A stretch of 64,000 nt of DNA from Bacteroidales bacterium UBA4331 (GCA_002394395.1 DGTR01000014.1:9015-73014); one strand, 5' to 3'; counted from the first letter of the stretch, positions 23,929-33,388 are shown. The notes: generated by a model not told the origin, from the letters alone. Numbers and translations: made by a program.

Positions 23929-26900
23929 ATGAAAAACTTAGTTAAGAAATCGTTATTCATTGTAGCATTATTTACAACTTACTATTATGCTAGTGCAGAA
24001 ACTATGTACGTACTTAGCGGAAAGTGTAATGTGCCCTTACAAGCCGGTATGAATAGTGCCAAGTACCAATTATTCACATACGACGGCACAAATTCCAATG
24101 TAACAACGGACATTTCTTGTAATCTAACAAGCAATACTGCCGGGTTATACTATAATTCTACATCATTGTCGATTTCAGACTTAAAAACCACAAGCAATTA
24201 TGGCACCAGCAGCAGTAGTAACCGTACGATGCAAGCTTTTAAACTCGCTGGAAGCAACACGCTAACCATAACTTTGGGTTCTAAAACAATGTCCAAAGCA
24301 ATTGTAATCGGCCGTGCCAATAGTACAGATGCATTAACCATTGATGTTTTTGGACAGTCGAAAAGCACGGCTAGCAAAGACCTCTTTGTTATGGAAATAG
24401 AGCAATCGTTCAGTGGCTCTATGACTATTAATAATACCACATCAAAGGAATTTAATTTCTTTATTTATTTAATTGAAGGTCAAGCGGTTACCCCGACCAT
24501 AAATAGCGTTACCGTTTCTCCGGCATCGGTTACTTTGGATCCGAATGGCACGCAGCAATTAACGGCTACTGTTGATGCCACTCCTGCCTCTGCAGACAAG
24601 AGTGTTACATGGTCAAGTAGCAATCCAAGCGCAGCTACCGTGAGCGAAAGCGGTTTGGTAACTGCTGTAGCACAAGGTACAGCCACCATTACGGCTACCT
24701 CAAATTTAGACGACACCAAATCGGGAACTTGCTCTGTGACAGTAAATGCTCCTGCTGCTCCGATTCCCGTAACTGCTATCGCACTCAACAAATCAACAAC
24801 AACCATTGCTATCGGGGATTCAGAAACTTTAACAATCAATTACACCCCTGCAGATGCCAACACAGGCAAAGCAGTTAATTGGACCAGTAGCAACACAAGC
24901 GTTGCAACCGTAGATAACTCAGGAAAAGTAACCGGAGTTGCAGCAGGTACGGCTACTATCACTGCTACATCAACAACAGATGCTTCTATCACAGCCTCAT
25001 GCAATGTCACAGTACAAGCTGTAGCAGTAACCGGTGTGAGCATCAATCCGACATCTGCCAATCTCCAAATCGGAGGCAGTACAGATCTCACGTATACCAT
25101 CTCGCCTGCAAATGCAACAGTCAAAACCGTTTCGTGGTCTTCGGATAACACCAACGTAGCTACTGTGGACGCAAACGGCAAAGTAACAGCTATTGCTGCA
25201 GGAACGGCAACAATTACCGTCACCACAACAGATGGAGGCAAAACGGCTACCTGCTCGGTAACCGTTACGGCCGGCCCACCCGTTCCACATACTGACCTCA
25301 CTCTACACGTACCGGAGATCTATGAAGCCAAAGATATTGCAGGAGGTTATAACACTCCGCTAACCGTTGTAGCCGGACGCGAATATGAGGTATATTATAC
25401 TCAACGAACAGGCGAAGGCGACTACCCAACATTCTCCACCACTCTTGCCAATGAAGGAAAATCAAACGGAATCAGCGGTTCAACCACTAAAACAAAGAAC
25501 GTGGGACGTCCCGGAGATACTTGGTTTGAAGGAACGATTACAGAACACTCCGAGTGTAAAAACGCATCGTCTGAAGACGAATTTGTTTTTGCGACAAAAA
25601 TGATTCGTGAGCATCGTTTAAGTTCGACAAATAAGTATCAGTTCCATATTAAAGGCTATGATCAGTTCTCGTTTTGGGGCATGGATAAAAAACTGGATCC
25701 AAAGAATGGAAATCAGGTCTTCGTTGTTAAAATAGACGGAGTAGTACAAACTACCGCATATAGTACCGATAAGTACACTATTCGTCGGTATGACATCACA
25801 ACCACAGAACACTTAATTGAAATATCTACCACCGAAGAGACCGGTACGAACAAATGTGTCATGGGTGGTTTCTCTCTGCGCGTTGCCCAAGAGCCGCGTG
25901 TCAAATACCTCAAAGGTAATGACTCGACTCAATCCATTCTGCAAACTGCAGCTATTCAGCCGGTTATTTATACTACGAAATACAACAACATCTCGGGTGC
26001 AGAGACAGTACTAGAGTGGATCGGCGCACCGGCAACGGGCATCACCTTAACAGAGAAAGAAGGTGACTTGAGCGACACACTGACTTTGAGCGGTAATGCG
26101 AATTGCGCAACCGGTGAGTATAACTACGCAGTAGTGTCACGATACAATGGGGTAGAAACGAACCGCGTGCTTGGTAAATTCTTTGTCAAAACAGATATCA
26201 AGAGCATTACTTCTACCAATGCTACTGTTTATCAGAACGAGGAGATGGATCAAATCGAGTTCAAATACTACGCACTCTCTGCTGATAGTGTTATTTTGAC
26301 TTGGACCGGCACCAAACCTGCGGGTATAATCGGAAACGGAAATAACGGTACATACCTCATCGGCGGTACACCGACGCAAACAGGCGAGTACACATATTCG
26401 ATCACCGTACAAGGCGCAGATACCACCATTACCGGCAAAATAACCGTCCGCGAGTTAGATTACGGCACCAACCCTGTTCTATACCTCTACAAGAACGAGA
26501 ACGCGTACGAGTCTGACGGAGTGCGCAATTATCTGAAGGACAATGGATGGAACCCCATTGAGCGAAAGGCGAAAAGGGATGGCTTGCGCCCCGACGATCA
26601 GTATGCCGTTTATAAACTGGTGGTCATCTCAGAAGATGTTGATGCAAACAACCCGGAAGTACAGCAGATTATCAAAGAGAATGGCGCTAAACAGCCGGTA
26701 TTAAACCTGAAAGGCTTTACATACGCAAAGGGCGAAGGACTGCTTGGTTGGGGCGATCCCAGCAATGGCGCTATTGACTCTACTAAAAACTCCAAAGAAA
26801 AAGGTACCAAGATAAAAATTTTGCATGCTGATCACCCGATTTTCAAAAACATTAGCAATGCTAAAGAAGGTGGAGAGATTTCTATCTTGAGCAACTACGC

Positions 26901-27645
26901 ACTACAGGGTATTATGCCGATTGCGATAGACATGCAATACCTCACCGACCAGACGCTTTGTATGGGTACAGCGCCTATTCGTAAGAATACGCTGAATGGT
27001 TATTACGAAGAAGGAGAATGGGTCGCTGCTATCCATGAGATACTTCCTTCTGCACGAGGCGGAAAGAAATATATCTGCTTGCCTATTGCACGCAACGTAA
27101 CGCTGACAACTACCGGCGAACGTCTGATTGAGGGCATCATAGATTACTTGGTTAGTCCAACGCCGACCACGATCACTGCCCCGGATCTGCTCATTACCGG
27201 TTTCTCGGTGAAGGACGACAAGAACAACGAGTACGCGGCTACCATTGATCAGGCCGAGCACACAATCACGCTGAAATTGACACCGGAAGAGTACCAGGCG
27301 CTGGATAGTTTAAAAGAAGCTAAGCCAATAATCACTCATCCGGACTACACAAGTGTAGATCCTGCTTCAGGCGAGGAGGTGAAATTGACGTACGCTTATC
27401 TCAGACCGCAGAAGTACATCATTACGGACTTCATCAACAAAAACGTTTATGACTTCATTCTCGAGCTCTATAACCCGCAACAAGGCATAGAGGAAGTATA
27501 CGAGGCTGGTCAATGGGTAAATATCTTCGATATCTACGGCCGCAAAGTGGCTACTACCAACGAAGATATCTATACCATGGAGCTGCCGCACGGAATGTAT
27601 ATCATCGTGACCGAGAGCGGTGAGACGATGAAAATAATGAAGTAA
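23929..27645 (+). CDS. Large BIG2-domain surface protein with T9SS tail
   Basis: 1238 residues. A signal peptide (residues 1-23) is followed by an uncharacterised domain to about 185, three bacterial immunoglobulin-like BIG2 repeats (about 190-275, 280-362, 365-446; each with TVSWSS or similar and GTATITATS), then a long region without clear family (450-1160). The last 50 residues, GQWVNIFDIYGRKVAT and ELPHGMYIIV, are a classic type A sorting domain of type IX secretion. It is thus expected on the cell surface or released; BIG2 repeats usually serve as stalks or adhesion modules. The gene is more AT-rich than its neighbours and queF follows by 2 nt. Confidence 0.88.
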   Translation: MKNLVKKSLFIVALFTTYYYASAETMYVLSGKCNVPLQAGMNSAKYQLFTYDGTNSNVTTDISCNLTSNTAGLYYNSTSLSISDLKTTSNYGTSSSSNRTMQAFKLAGSNTLTITLGSKTMSKAIVIGRANSTDALTIDVFGQSKSTASKDLFVMEIEQSFSGSMTINNTTSKEFNFFIYLIEGQAVTPTINSVTVSPASVTLDPNGTQQLTATVDATPASADKSVTWSSSNPSAATVSESGLVTAVAQGTATITATSNLDDTKSGTCSVTVNAPAAPIPVTAIALNKSTTTIAIGDSETLTINYTPADANTGKAVNWTSSNTSVATVDNSGKVTGVAAGTATITATSTTDASITASCNVTVQAVAVTGVSINPTSANLQIGGSTDLTYTISPANATVKTVSWSSDNTNVATVDANGKVTAIAAGTATITVTTTDGGKTATCSVTVTAGPPVPHTDLTLHVPEIYEAKDIAGGYNTPLTVVAGREYEVYYTQRTGEGDYPTFSTTLANEGKSNGISGSTTKTKNVGRPGDTWFEGTITEHSECKNASSEDEFVFATKMIREHRLSSTNKYQFHIKGYDQFSFWGMDKKLDPKNGNQVFVVKIDGVVQTTAYSTDKYTIRRYDITTTEHLIEISTTEETGTNKCVMGGFSLRVAQEPRVKYLKGNDSTQSILQTAAIQPVIYTTKYNNISGAETVLEWIGAPATGITLTEKEGDLSDTLTLSGNANCATGEYNYAVVSRYNGVETNRVLGKFFVKTDIKSITSTNATVYQNEEMDQIEFKYYALSADSVILTWTGTKPAGIIGNGNNGTYLIGGTPTQTGEYTYSITVQGADTTITGKITVRELDYGTNPVLYLYKNENAYESDGVRNYLKDNGWNPIERKAKRDGLRPDDQYAVYKLVVISEDVDANNPEVQQIIKENGAKQPVLNLKGFTYAKGEGLLGWGDPSNGAIDSTKNSKEKGTKIKILHADHPIFKNISNAKEGGEISILSNYALQGIMPIAIDMQYLTDQTLCMGTAPIRKNTLNGYYEEGEWVAAIHEILPSARGGKKYICLPIARNVTLTTTGERLIEGIIDYLVSPTPTTITAPDLLITGFSVKDDKNNEYAATIDQAEHTITLKLTPEEYQALDSLKEAKPIITHPDYTSVDPASGEEVKLTYAYLRPQKYIITDFINKNVYDFILELYNPQQGIEEVYEAGQWVNIFDIYGRKVATTNEDIYTMELPHGMYIIVTESGETMKIMK

Positions 27646-27647
27646 GT

Positions 27648-28130
27648 ATGCGCACAGAGAACGAATTAGAGGGGGTAACGCTGCTCGGTAACCAACACGT
27701 CAAATATAGCGATAACTATAACCCCGACGTGCTGGAGACATTTCCGAACAAACACCCCGAGAACGAATATCTGGTAACATTCGATTGTCCGGAGTTTACG
27801 ACCTTGTGTCCTAAAACCGGACAACCGGATTTCGGACATATATTCATCAGTTATATCCCGCGCGAGCGGATGGTAGAGAGCAAGAGCCTCAAGCTCTACC
27901 TCTTCTCCTTCCGCAACCACGGAGATTTTCATGAGGATTGCGTCAACATCATTATGAAAGATCTCGTCAAATTGATGGATCCGAAATATCTGGAGGTCAC
28001 CGGCTATTTCATGCCCCGCGGCGGAATAAGCATCTTCCCCTTTGCTAACTACGCCGACGCAGATCACAAAGAACTCAAAGCACAACGCCTCCGCGAACAG
28101 TTCACTAATAATACTAGAGCGACTAGATAG
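27648..28130 (+). CDS. queF: NADPH-dependent preQ0 reductase
   Basis: Reduces preQ0 (7-cyano-7-deazaguanine) to preQ1 in queuosine tRNA modification. The 160 residues fit the small unimodular QueF class. The catalytic cysteine is in TTLCPKTGQPDFG, and the NADPH-binding segment ESKSLKLYLFSFRNHGDFHE is the family signature. The C-terminal NNTRATR is encoded by a CTAGA-type repeat. First of a queF-queC-queD-queE cluster that lacks folE. Confidence 0.95.
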   Translation: MRTENELEGVTLLGNQHVKYSDNYNPDVLETFPNKHPENEYLVTFDCPEFTTLCPKTGQPDFGHIFISYIPRERMVESKSLKLYLFSFRNHGDFHEDCVNIIMKDLVKLMDPKYLEVTGYFMPRGGISIFPFANYADADHKELKAQRLREQFTNNTRATR

Positions 28131-28147
28131 ACTAGAACAACTAGGAA
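28111..28147. repeat. CTAGA/CTAGG repeat at the queF-queC junction
   Basis: ACTAGAGCGACTAGATAGAC followed by TAGAACAACTAGGAAAA. It forms the end of queF and the short gap to queC. Confidence 0.65.
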
Positions 28148-28152
28148 AACGT

Positions 28153-28806
28153 ATGAAAGATACCCTTATCGTTTTGTCCGGTGGATTAGACTCCACCACG
28201 ATGCTTTATGAATATCAATACCGCATCGGGATGGCGGTCTCCTTCCATTACGGCAGCAATCATAACGACCGTGAATTAGAGTTTGCCAAGCTGCATTGTG
28301 AGCGTTTGGGCATTCCTCACCTGGTAATCCGTTTGCCGTTCATCAAACAGTTCTTCAAGAGCTCGTTACTCGAAGGAGCGGACGCTATTCCGGAAGGAAA
28401 CTACGACGAGGAGAATATGAAATCCACCGTCGTTCCCTTCCGCAATGGAATCATGCTCTCCATCGCTGCCGGCATTGCGGAGAACAACAAGATGCAGTAC
28501 GTCATGCTGGCTAATCACGCCGGCGACCACGCTATTTATCCGGATTGTCGCCCGGAATTTGTGGAGGCGATGAATAATGCGATTCATTTTGGTACTTGGA
28601 ACGGCGTTCAACTGCTGACGCCTTATACCAAACTAACCAAAGCAGAGATAGCCAGCAAAGGCAAAGAACTGAATATCGATTATTCCGAGACCTGGAGTTG
28701 CTACAAAGGCGGCGAGCACCACTGCGGCGTGTGCGGTACTTGCCGCGAGCGCAAGGAAGCACTTGCGCAAGCAGGGATTGAAGATAAAACAATATACGAA
28801 AATTAA
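28153..28806 (+). CDS. queC: 7-cyano-7-deazaguanine synthase
   Basis: ATP-dependent ligase converting carboxy-deazaguanine plus ammonia to preQ0. The start MKDTLIVLSGGLDSTTMLY at 28153 places the PP-loop SGGLDST at the N-terminus as expected, giving 217 residues; longer frames run into queF. Zinc cysteines lie in WSCYKGGEHHCGVCGTC. It belongs to the queuosine set and works between QueE and QueF. Confidence 0.96.
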   Translation: MKDTLIVLSGGLDSTTMLYEYQYRIGMAVSFHYGSNHNDRELEFAKLHCERLGIPHLVIRLPFIKQFFKSSLLEGADAIPEGNYDEENMKSTVVPFRNGIMLSIAAGIAENNKMQYVMLANHAGDHAIYPDCRPEFVEAMNNAIHFGTWNGVQLLTPYTKLTKAEIASKGKELNIDYSETWSCYKGGEHHCGVCGTCRERKEALAQAGIEDKTIYEN

Positions 28807-28828
28807 TTAAAAACCTCTTCGGCAAAGA

Positions 28829-28942
28829 GGGGTCCCCGACGGGCGCTAACGGAGTGCACCCGGCGGGGAGAGCGGAGGCATCGGTTGCCCGTTTATTTAG
28901 CGGAGCGGTATAAACCAATGCACACCGATTGCCGAACGCGAT
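28829..28942 (+). repeat. Dispersed element between queC and queD
   Basis: Starts GGGGTCCCCGACGGGCGCTA and ends TTGCCGAACGCGATG. It is the second copy of the element inside era (6399-6506). Its middle part has nested inverted repeats (GTTTAT/ATAAAC and TCGGT/ACCGA). Its end provides or abuts the queD start codon. Confidence 0.85.
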
Positions 28943-29273
28943 GTATTACGTAGAAAAAAGAATAGAGATCTCGGCGGCACATAACTTAATGTTGTCGTAC
29001 GAAAGCAAATGCGAGGACCTGCATGGGCATAATTGGATCATTGTGGTATATTGCAAAGCCAAAGAGCTCAACCAAGATGGTATGGTAACCGACTTCACGC
29101 ATATAAAGAAAGTCGTTAAAGAGACTTTTGACCATAAATATATCAACGAAGTGCTGGACGTCAATCCTTCGGCAGAAAACATGGCTCGTTGGATCTGCGA
29201 CCACGTGGAGAACTGCTACAAGGTCTCTGTACAAGAGAGCGAGGGCAACACCGCCATCTACGAGAGAGATTAG
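28941..29273 (+). CDS. queD: 6-carboxy-5,6,7,8-tetrahydropterin synthase
   Basis: Converts dihydroneopterin triphosphate to carboxytetrahydropterin, the step before QueE. 110 residues from MYYVEKRIEISAAHNL. Zinc histidines are in SAAHNL and DLHGHNW; the catalytic cysteine is in SKCEDLHGH. The ATG at 28941 is the last three bases of the dispersed element, so that element probably reset the 5' end. No folE nearby. Confidence 0.95.
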   Translation: MYYVEKRIEISAAHNLMLSYESKCEDLHGHNWIIVVYCKAKELNQDGMVTDFTHIKKVVKETFDHKYINEVLDVNPSAENMARWICDHVENCYKVSVQESEGNTAIYERD

Positions 29274-29274
29274 G

Positions 29275-29310
29275 ATTACCTAAGATTACCTAGGTTGACC
29301 TATGACTACC
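29275..29310. repeat. ATTACCTA-type spacer between queD and queE
   Basis: GATTACCTAAGATTACCTAG followed by GTTGACCTATGACTACCTA: about four imperfect 10-bp units ending at the queE start. Similar to 5716-5765. Confidence 0.7.
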
Positions 29311-29311
29311 T

Positions 29312-29980
29312 ATGCTATACAAAGTTAACGAAATATTCTACACCTTACAAGGCGAAGGAGCGCACAGCGGTATTCCCGCTGTGTTTGTTCGCTTTAGCGG
29401 CTGTAATCTCCGCTGCCCCTGGTGCGACACAGAGTTTGCAGAATATTCCGAAATGACGGCAGAGGAGATTGTCAAAGAGGTCCAATATCTGTACGACATC
29501 CCCAATGAGCGGCATAAGATGTGCGTACTCACCGGCGGTGAACCATCTCTGCAGGTGGACGAAGCTTTGATAGAAGCCTTGCACCAAGCGGGATTCTATA
29601 TCTGTATCGAGACAAACGGCACACGTCCTTTACCTAAAGGCATCGATTGGATTACCTGCTCGCCAAAGATGAAGGCCTCCCCCCACCCCCTCCCTAAAGG
29701 CGGGGGAGATATTCCAACACATTTGGCACTAACACAAGTGAACGAGGTGAAAGTAGTCTTTACCGGCACGTATGACCCGGAGGTATGGAGGACACAACTC
29801 AAAGCGGAACATTGGCTACTGCAACCGCTGCGATATAACGGTGAGATGCTGATAGAAGGCGGAATTGACGAATGGGAAGACGATAGAAACGACAATCTGG
29901 ATGAGACCGTGCGATATATCTTAGCGCATCCTTTCTGGCGTCTCAGCGTCCAGTTACATAAAATAGTCGGCCTGCGATAG
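29312..29980 (+). CDS. queE: 7-carboxy-7-deazaguanine synthase with in-frame repeat
   Basis: Radical SAM enzyme that makes 7-carboxy-7-deazaguanine. The cluster motif is GCNLRCPWCDT (CxxxCxxC) at about residues 30-40, with TGGEPSLQ and ETNGTRPLP downstream. 222 residues. The stretch ASPHPLPKGGGDIPTHLAL (about 122-140), between CSPK and VNEVKVVF, is encoded by a C-rich/G-rich dispersed repeat and has no counterpart in typical QueE. The frame and cluster motif are kept. Last gene of the que cluster. Confidence 0.94.
   Translation: MLYKVNEIFYTLQGEGAHSGIPAVFVRFSGCNLRCPWCDTEFAEYSEMTAEEIVKEVQYLYDIPNERHKMCVLTGGEPSLQVDEALIEALHQAGFYICIETNGTRPLPKGIDWITCSPKMKASPHPLPKGGGDIPTHLALTQVNEVKVVFTGTYDPEVWRTQLKAEHWLLQPLRYNGEMLIEGGIDEWEDDRNDNLDETVRYILAHPFWRLSVQLHKIVGLR
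29679..29712. repeat. C-rich/G-rich inverted repeat inside queE
   Basis: CCTCCCCCCACCCCCTCCCT, AAA, GGCGGGGGAGAT. Same family as 2533-2572 and 15990-16023. Confidence 0.8.
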
Positions 29981-30017
29981 AAAAAGTCGATCTCTTTTGG
30001 GGACCGGCTTTTTCTTT
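29980..30017. terminator. Probable bidirectional terminator after queE
   Basis: GAAAAAGTCG and CGGCTTTTTC arms with imperfect inner pairing, in the gap between convergent queE and the DJ-1 gene. Confidence 0.55.
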
Positions 30018-30053
30018 GTTTGAAGGTTTGGGACTTTGTCCTTGTTTGAGGGT

Positions 30054-30581
30054 TTAATACTGCGCAGCGTCATAGACGGCGTCAGCGGCTTCTGAGCCTA
30101 CCAGACGCTCGATAAGGCAGAAGGCGAAATCCGAACTCAGTCCAGGTCCCTTCGCAGTAATTACATTCTTCGATTCTACTACCAGACCACCGACATAACT
30201 CTCTCCCAGAGCATCCTGGAAGCCCGGGTAGCAAGTAGCCTGCTTTCCTTCGAGGATACCAAGTTTACCTAATACAGCCGGTGCGGCGCAGATAGCAGCA
30301 ATCAGCTTGTTCTCTTTGTTGTGTGCAAGAAGAAGTTCGCACAAGGCAGAACACTCTCCCAACTTGGTCTGCCCACCGGGGAGAATGAGCATCTCTGCAT
30401 CGGAGAAATCAATGCGCTCAATAAGTCCGTCTGCTTCCACGGCAATATTGTGCGCTCCGAGTACCATCGGATTTCCAGTGATAGAAACCGTTGTTACCGC
30501 GATATTTGCGCGGCGCAACAAATCAATAGTGGTGATTGCTTCGATTTCCTCGAAACCATTGTCAAGAAACAAATAATTCAT
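30054..30581 (-). CDS. DJ-1/PfpI family protein
   Basis: 175 residues of the DJ-1/ThiJ branch. The nucleophile elbow cysteine is in AAICAAPAVL and the upstream acidic residue in FEEIEA near residue 12. Such proteins act as deglycase-like, chaperone or redox-responsive proteins; the actual substrate is not shown by sequence. Monocistronic or co-transcribed with the TonB cluster. A TTTACCATTTGGTCA repeat fills the space to tonB. Confidence 0.88.
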   Translation of the reverse strand: MNYLFLDNGFEEIEAITTIDLLRRANIAVTTVSITGNPMVLGAHNIAVEADGLIERIDFSDAEMLILPGGQTKLGECSALCELLLAHNKENKLIAAICAAPAVLGKLGILEGKQATCYPGFQDALGESYVGGLVVESKNVITAKGPGLSSDFAFCLIERLVGSEAADAVYDAAQY

Positions 30582-30584
30582 AAA

Positions 30585-30642
30585 TTCATTTACGATTTAG
30601 ACATTTACCATTTGGTCAACTAATGAACCATTTAGTTAAACT
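30585..30642. repeat. TTTACCATTTGGTCA-type repeat
   Basis: TTCATTTACGATTTAGACAT, TTACCATTTGGTCAACTAAT and GAACCATTTAGTTAAAC lie between the DJ-1 gene and the tonB-like gene, overlapping the 3' end of the latter. Confidence 0.75.
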
Positions 30643-31387
30643 TGAAATTATAGGTGATTGTTCCGATCTGATCATGATCGCCCTCTGTGAATTTGGCTTT
30701 ACGAGCCGCATCAAGAGCGAGTTGGATAGTTTGTTTATCCGATATAGTACCGCCTTTATGCGTGGCGGCTATCACATTTCCAGCCGCGTTGACACGAATC
30801 TCAATGATGACGCGCCCCTCTTGGTTAAACGTGTTGTCAGGTTTCGGTAGTGTACCTTTGATGCCACGTCCGGAGAGACTCCAAGAGTTGCCACCGGACG
30901 AACCGTGTCCTACGGGGTTGCCCTTCTGTCCGGCACCTTGCGAACCGCTACCGACATTCTCACTGTTGCCGGTATTTCCAAAGAGCGAACTCATCGCATT
31001 GGCTTTGGCGATTGCTTCCGCTTCTTTCTGCTTACGCGCGCGCTCGGCCGCCTCGCGTTCCTCTTTTTCTTTGCGCGCGCGCTCGATGGCTAAGGTCTCT
31101 TCCTCAGACACGATGTGCTCAGGCGGCGTAGCCGGTGTGGGCTGCGACACGGCAGGCGCAGCAGGAGCTGCCGGAGCATCTTCCGGGACAGGAGAAGGAT
31201 CCGGCGCATCGGAAGGATAACCTCCCGTATCCGGCATCTCTTCTTCCAGGAAAGCTAATTCAATTCCTTCCTCCTGCTCCGGTGCTACTGCGTACAAGCG
31301 TACGAACCAAAGCAGCAACAGCACAAGGAGCAAGAAAAGCACCGTTCCTATAGCAGCTATTATATGTCGTTCTTGTTTTCTTGTCAT
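30632..31387 (-). CDS. TonB family energy transducer
   Basis: 251 residues from MTRKQERH (ATG at 31387; the further upstream frame would need TTG). One transmembrane helix at about 10-32, an acidic and proline-rich periplasmic region, a charged helix (ERARKEKEEREAAERARKQK), a Gly/Ser-rich linker, and a C-terminal TonB-like domain (GRVIIEIRVNAAGNVIAA). It transmits inner membrane proton energy to outer membrane transporters, together with the adjacent ExbD and ExbB. The substrate system served is unknown. Confidence 0.88.
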   Translation of the reverse strand: MTRKQERHIIAAIGTVLFLLLVLLLLWFVRLYAVAPEQEEGIELAFLEEEMPDTGGYPSDAPDPSPVPEDAPAAPAAPAVSQPTPATPPEHIVSEEETLAIERARKEKEEREAAERARKQKEAEAIAKANAMSSLFGNTGNSENVGSGSQGAGQKGNPVGHGSSGGNSWSLSGRGIKGTLPKPDNTFNQEGRVIIEIRVNAAGNVIAATHKGGTISDKQTIQLALDAARKAKFTEGDHDQIGTITYNFKFN

Positions 31388-31416
31388 GAGATGATCCGCC
31401 AAACTTGGCGGATGGA

Positions 31417-31824
31417 TTACCGTTTCGTTGCTACAACAAGCTTCATATGGTGCTCATTGGCTATATCAAGCACTCGCACTACTTCCTTGTATGCCACGTC
31501 TTCATCGGCATGAAGCGCGATATACATGGTCGTATCTGAGGCTTGGATGTTAGCCAGATAGTTCTCTAAGTTATCCGGGTCGATAGCAACAGGCTTGGCT
31601 TTTCCTATAGCTACGAAATAGTTACCTAAGTTATCAATCGACACCTTAGCCACCTGCGGTCTCGTCACTTTCTGTGCGCGGGAAGTCGGCAGGTTGATCT
31701 TAATATCATTCGGCGACGACATCGTCGATGCCATCACAAAGAATAGAAGCAACAAGAACACCAAGTCCGTCATGGAACTCATGGCGAAGGAAGCCTCTAC
31801 CCTATTTCTGCGTTTGAGAGCCAT
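31417..31824 (-). CDS. exbD: Biopolymer transport protein ExbD/TolR
   Basis: 135 residues with one N-terminal transmembrane helix (18-40) holding the proton-conducting aspartate in SSMTDLVFLLLLFF, followed by a periplasmic domain. Part of the ExbB-ExbD motor. Its start overlaps the exbB stop (TAATG). Confidence 0.92.
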   Translation of the reverse strand: MALKRRNRVEASFAMSSMTDLVFLLLLFFVMASTMSSPNDIKINLPTSRAQKVTRPQVAKVSIDNLGNYFVAIGKAKPVAIDPDNLENYLANIQASDTTMYIALHADEDVAYKEVVRVLDIANEHHMKLVVATKR

Positions 31825-32516
31825 TATGCGGGTTCATTTAGAAGATCCATAAACTCGAGCGTACGGGATTCGAGCAAGCGTACTACGCGATCAATGCGTG
31901 CCACGAGATAGTTATACGCGAACATCGCCAGAATGCCGACAATCAGACCGCCGATGGTCGTCACCATCGCTTGGTACATACCGGTTGAGAGCGCCGACAT
32001 CTCAATGATGCCCCCCGACGTCTGCGCCATGTTATAGAAGGTCTGGACCATACCAAGCACCGTACCCAAGAAACCGAGCATCGGAGCACCGGCAGCGATA
32101 GTCGCCATGATCACCAAGCCTTTCTCGAGATTGCCGACCTCGAGGTTACCGACATTCTCCACAGCTACCTGTACGTCCTGCATCGGACGGCCGATACGAC
32201 TGATACCTTTCTCGATCATGTGCGCCGAAGGGGTGTCGGTCTGCTTGCAGAGGTTGATCGCGGAGTCAATCTTACCCTCGTGAATATAATCACGAATGCG
32301 ATCCATGAAGGACTTGTCTTCGCGCGTAGCCTGCTTGATAACCACCAAACGGGCGATGAAGATATAACAAGCGACCGCCAGCAGGATAGCAAGGATCACC
32401 ATGATCCATCCGCCGTACTGCGCCATCTCAAACAAGTTAATAGACTCCTGAGCGGGCTCTGCCGCTTCGATGATCGCCTCTTCAGCGAGCGCGATTGTGT
32501 CAATTTGCAACAACAT
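31824..32516 (-). CDS. exbB: MotA/TolQ/ExbB proton channel protein
   Basis: 230 residues with transmembrane helices at about 33-55, 130-155 and 175-200. The family pattern appears in GLVIMATIAAGAPMLGFLGT and VLGMVQTF. It forms the proton channel that powers the TonB-type protein encoded downstream. First of a three-gene exbB-exbD-tonB operon. Confidence 0.93.
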   Translation of the reverse strand: MLLQIDTIALAEEAIIEAAEPAQESINLFEMAQYGGWIMVILAILLAVACYIFIARLVVIKQATREDKSFMDRIRDYIHEGKIDSAINLCKQTDTPSAHMIEKGISRIGRPMQDVQVAVENVGNLEVGNLEKGLVIMATIAAGAPMLGFLGTVLGMVQTFYNMAQTSGGIIEMSALSTGMYQAMVTTIGGLIVGILAMFAYNYLVARIDRVVRLLESRTLEFMDLLNEPA

Positions 32517-32577
32517 ATTTGTTAATTTTTATATTCGTTTTTAGATGTGATTTCAAAAATTGGGATCCTTATTTACC

Positions 32578-32640
32578 CCTTATTTAAGTCTTATAAAAGT
32601 CTTACTAAAACCTTACAAAAGTCTTACTAAAGTCTTATTT
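32578..32640. repeat. AAGTCTTACTAAA-type tandem repeat
   Basis: TTAAGTCTTATAAAAGTCTT, ACTAAAACCTTACAAAAGTC and TTACTAAAGTCTTATTT: about five units of 12-13 bp between pdxJ and exbB. The reverse form (AAGTAAGACT) lies in frame inside yggS at 46909-46934, and a looser version at 23785-23830. Confidence 0.75.
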
Positions 32641-33353
32641 CATTTTAGCAGGTTCAAGTACTCCTGAATCGTCTCCTGGATTCCGAGGTAAAGTGCGTCA
32701 CAAATGATGGCATGTCCGATGGATACTTCTGCGGTCCAAGGAAAGGCCTGAATGAAGGGTTTGAGATTCTTGAGGTTCAAGTCGTGCCCTGCGTTCATGC
32801 CAAGTCCCAACTCGTGCGCCTTCTCCGCCGCCGGACGATATTTCTCGATTGCCTTTTGGGGGTTCTCCGCAAACATCTCTGCGTACGGGCCGGTATATAA
32901 CTCCACTCGGTCAGCTCCGGTTCGCAGCGCATACTCGACCATCAGCGGATCCGGATCTACGAAAATGCTGACGCGAATCCGATAAGCGTGCAGCTGGTTC
33001 ACCACGCCTTTGAGGAAATCCAGATGACGCCGGGTATCCCAGCCGTGGTTAGAGGTCAGCTGCGAAGGATCATCGGGCACCAAAGTCACCTGGGTCGGCC
33101 GTATATCCGTAACCAACGCGAGAAACTCCTCCGTGGGATTACCCTCAACGTTCAACTCCGTGGAAACCATCGACTTGAGCTGATAAACATCCTCCTTGCG
33201 TATATGACGCTCATCCGGGCGCGGATGAACCGTGATTCCCTGGGCTCCAAAGAGCTCACAATCCACCGCAAACCGCTCTACATCCGGCACATTTCCACCG
33301 CGCGCATTACGCAACGTAGCGACCTTATTAATATTCACACTCAGCTTCGTCAT
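32640..33353 (-). CDS. pdxJ: Pyridoxine 5'-phosphate synthase
   Basis: Condenses 3-amino-2-oxopropyl phosphate with deoxyxylulose phosphate to give pyridoxine phosphate, the last ring-forming step of vitamin B6 synthesis. 237 residues from MTKLSVNINKVATLRNARGG, the usual start. Signatures: ITVHPRPDERHI, NVEGNPTEEF and NAGHDLNLKNL. The promoter is at 33389-33420 and is divergent from bamD. Confidence 0.97.
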   Translation of the reverse strand: MTKLSVNINKVATLRNARGGNVPDVERFAVDCELFGAQGITVHPRPDERHIRKEDVYQLKSMVSTELNVEGNPTEEFLALVTDIRPTQVTLVPDDPSQLTSNHGWDTRRHLDFLKGVVNQLHAYRIRVSIFVDPDPLMVEYALRTGADRVELYTGPYAEMFAENPQKAIEKYRPAAEKAHELGLGMNAGHDLNLKNLKPFIQAFPWTAEVSIGHAIICDALYLGIQETIQEYLNLLK

Positions 33354-33388
33354 AACCCTCGTTCTATAAAGAGATTTCAAATTTTCGG

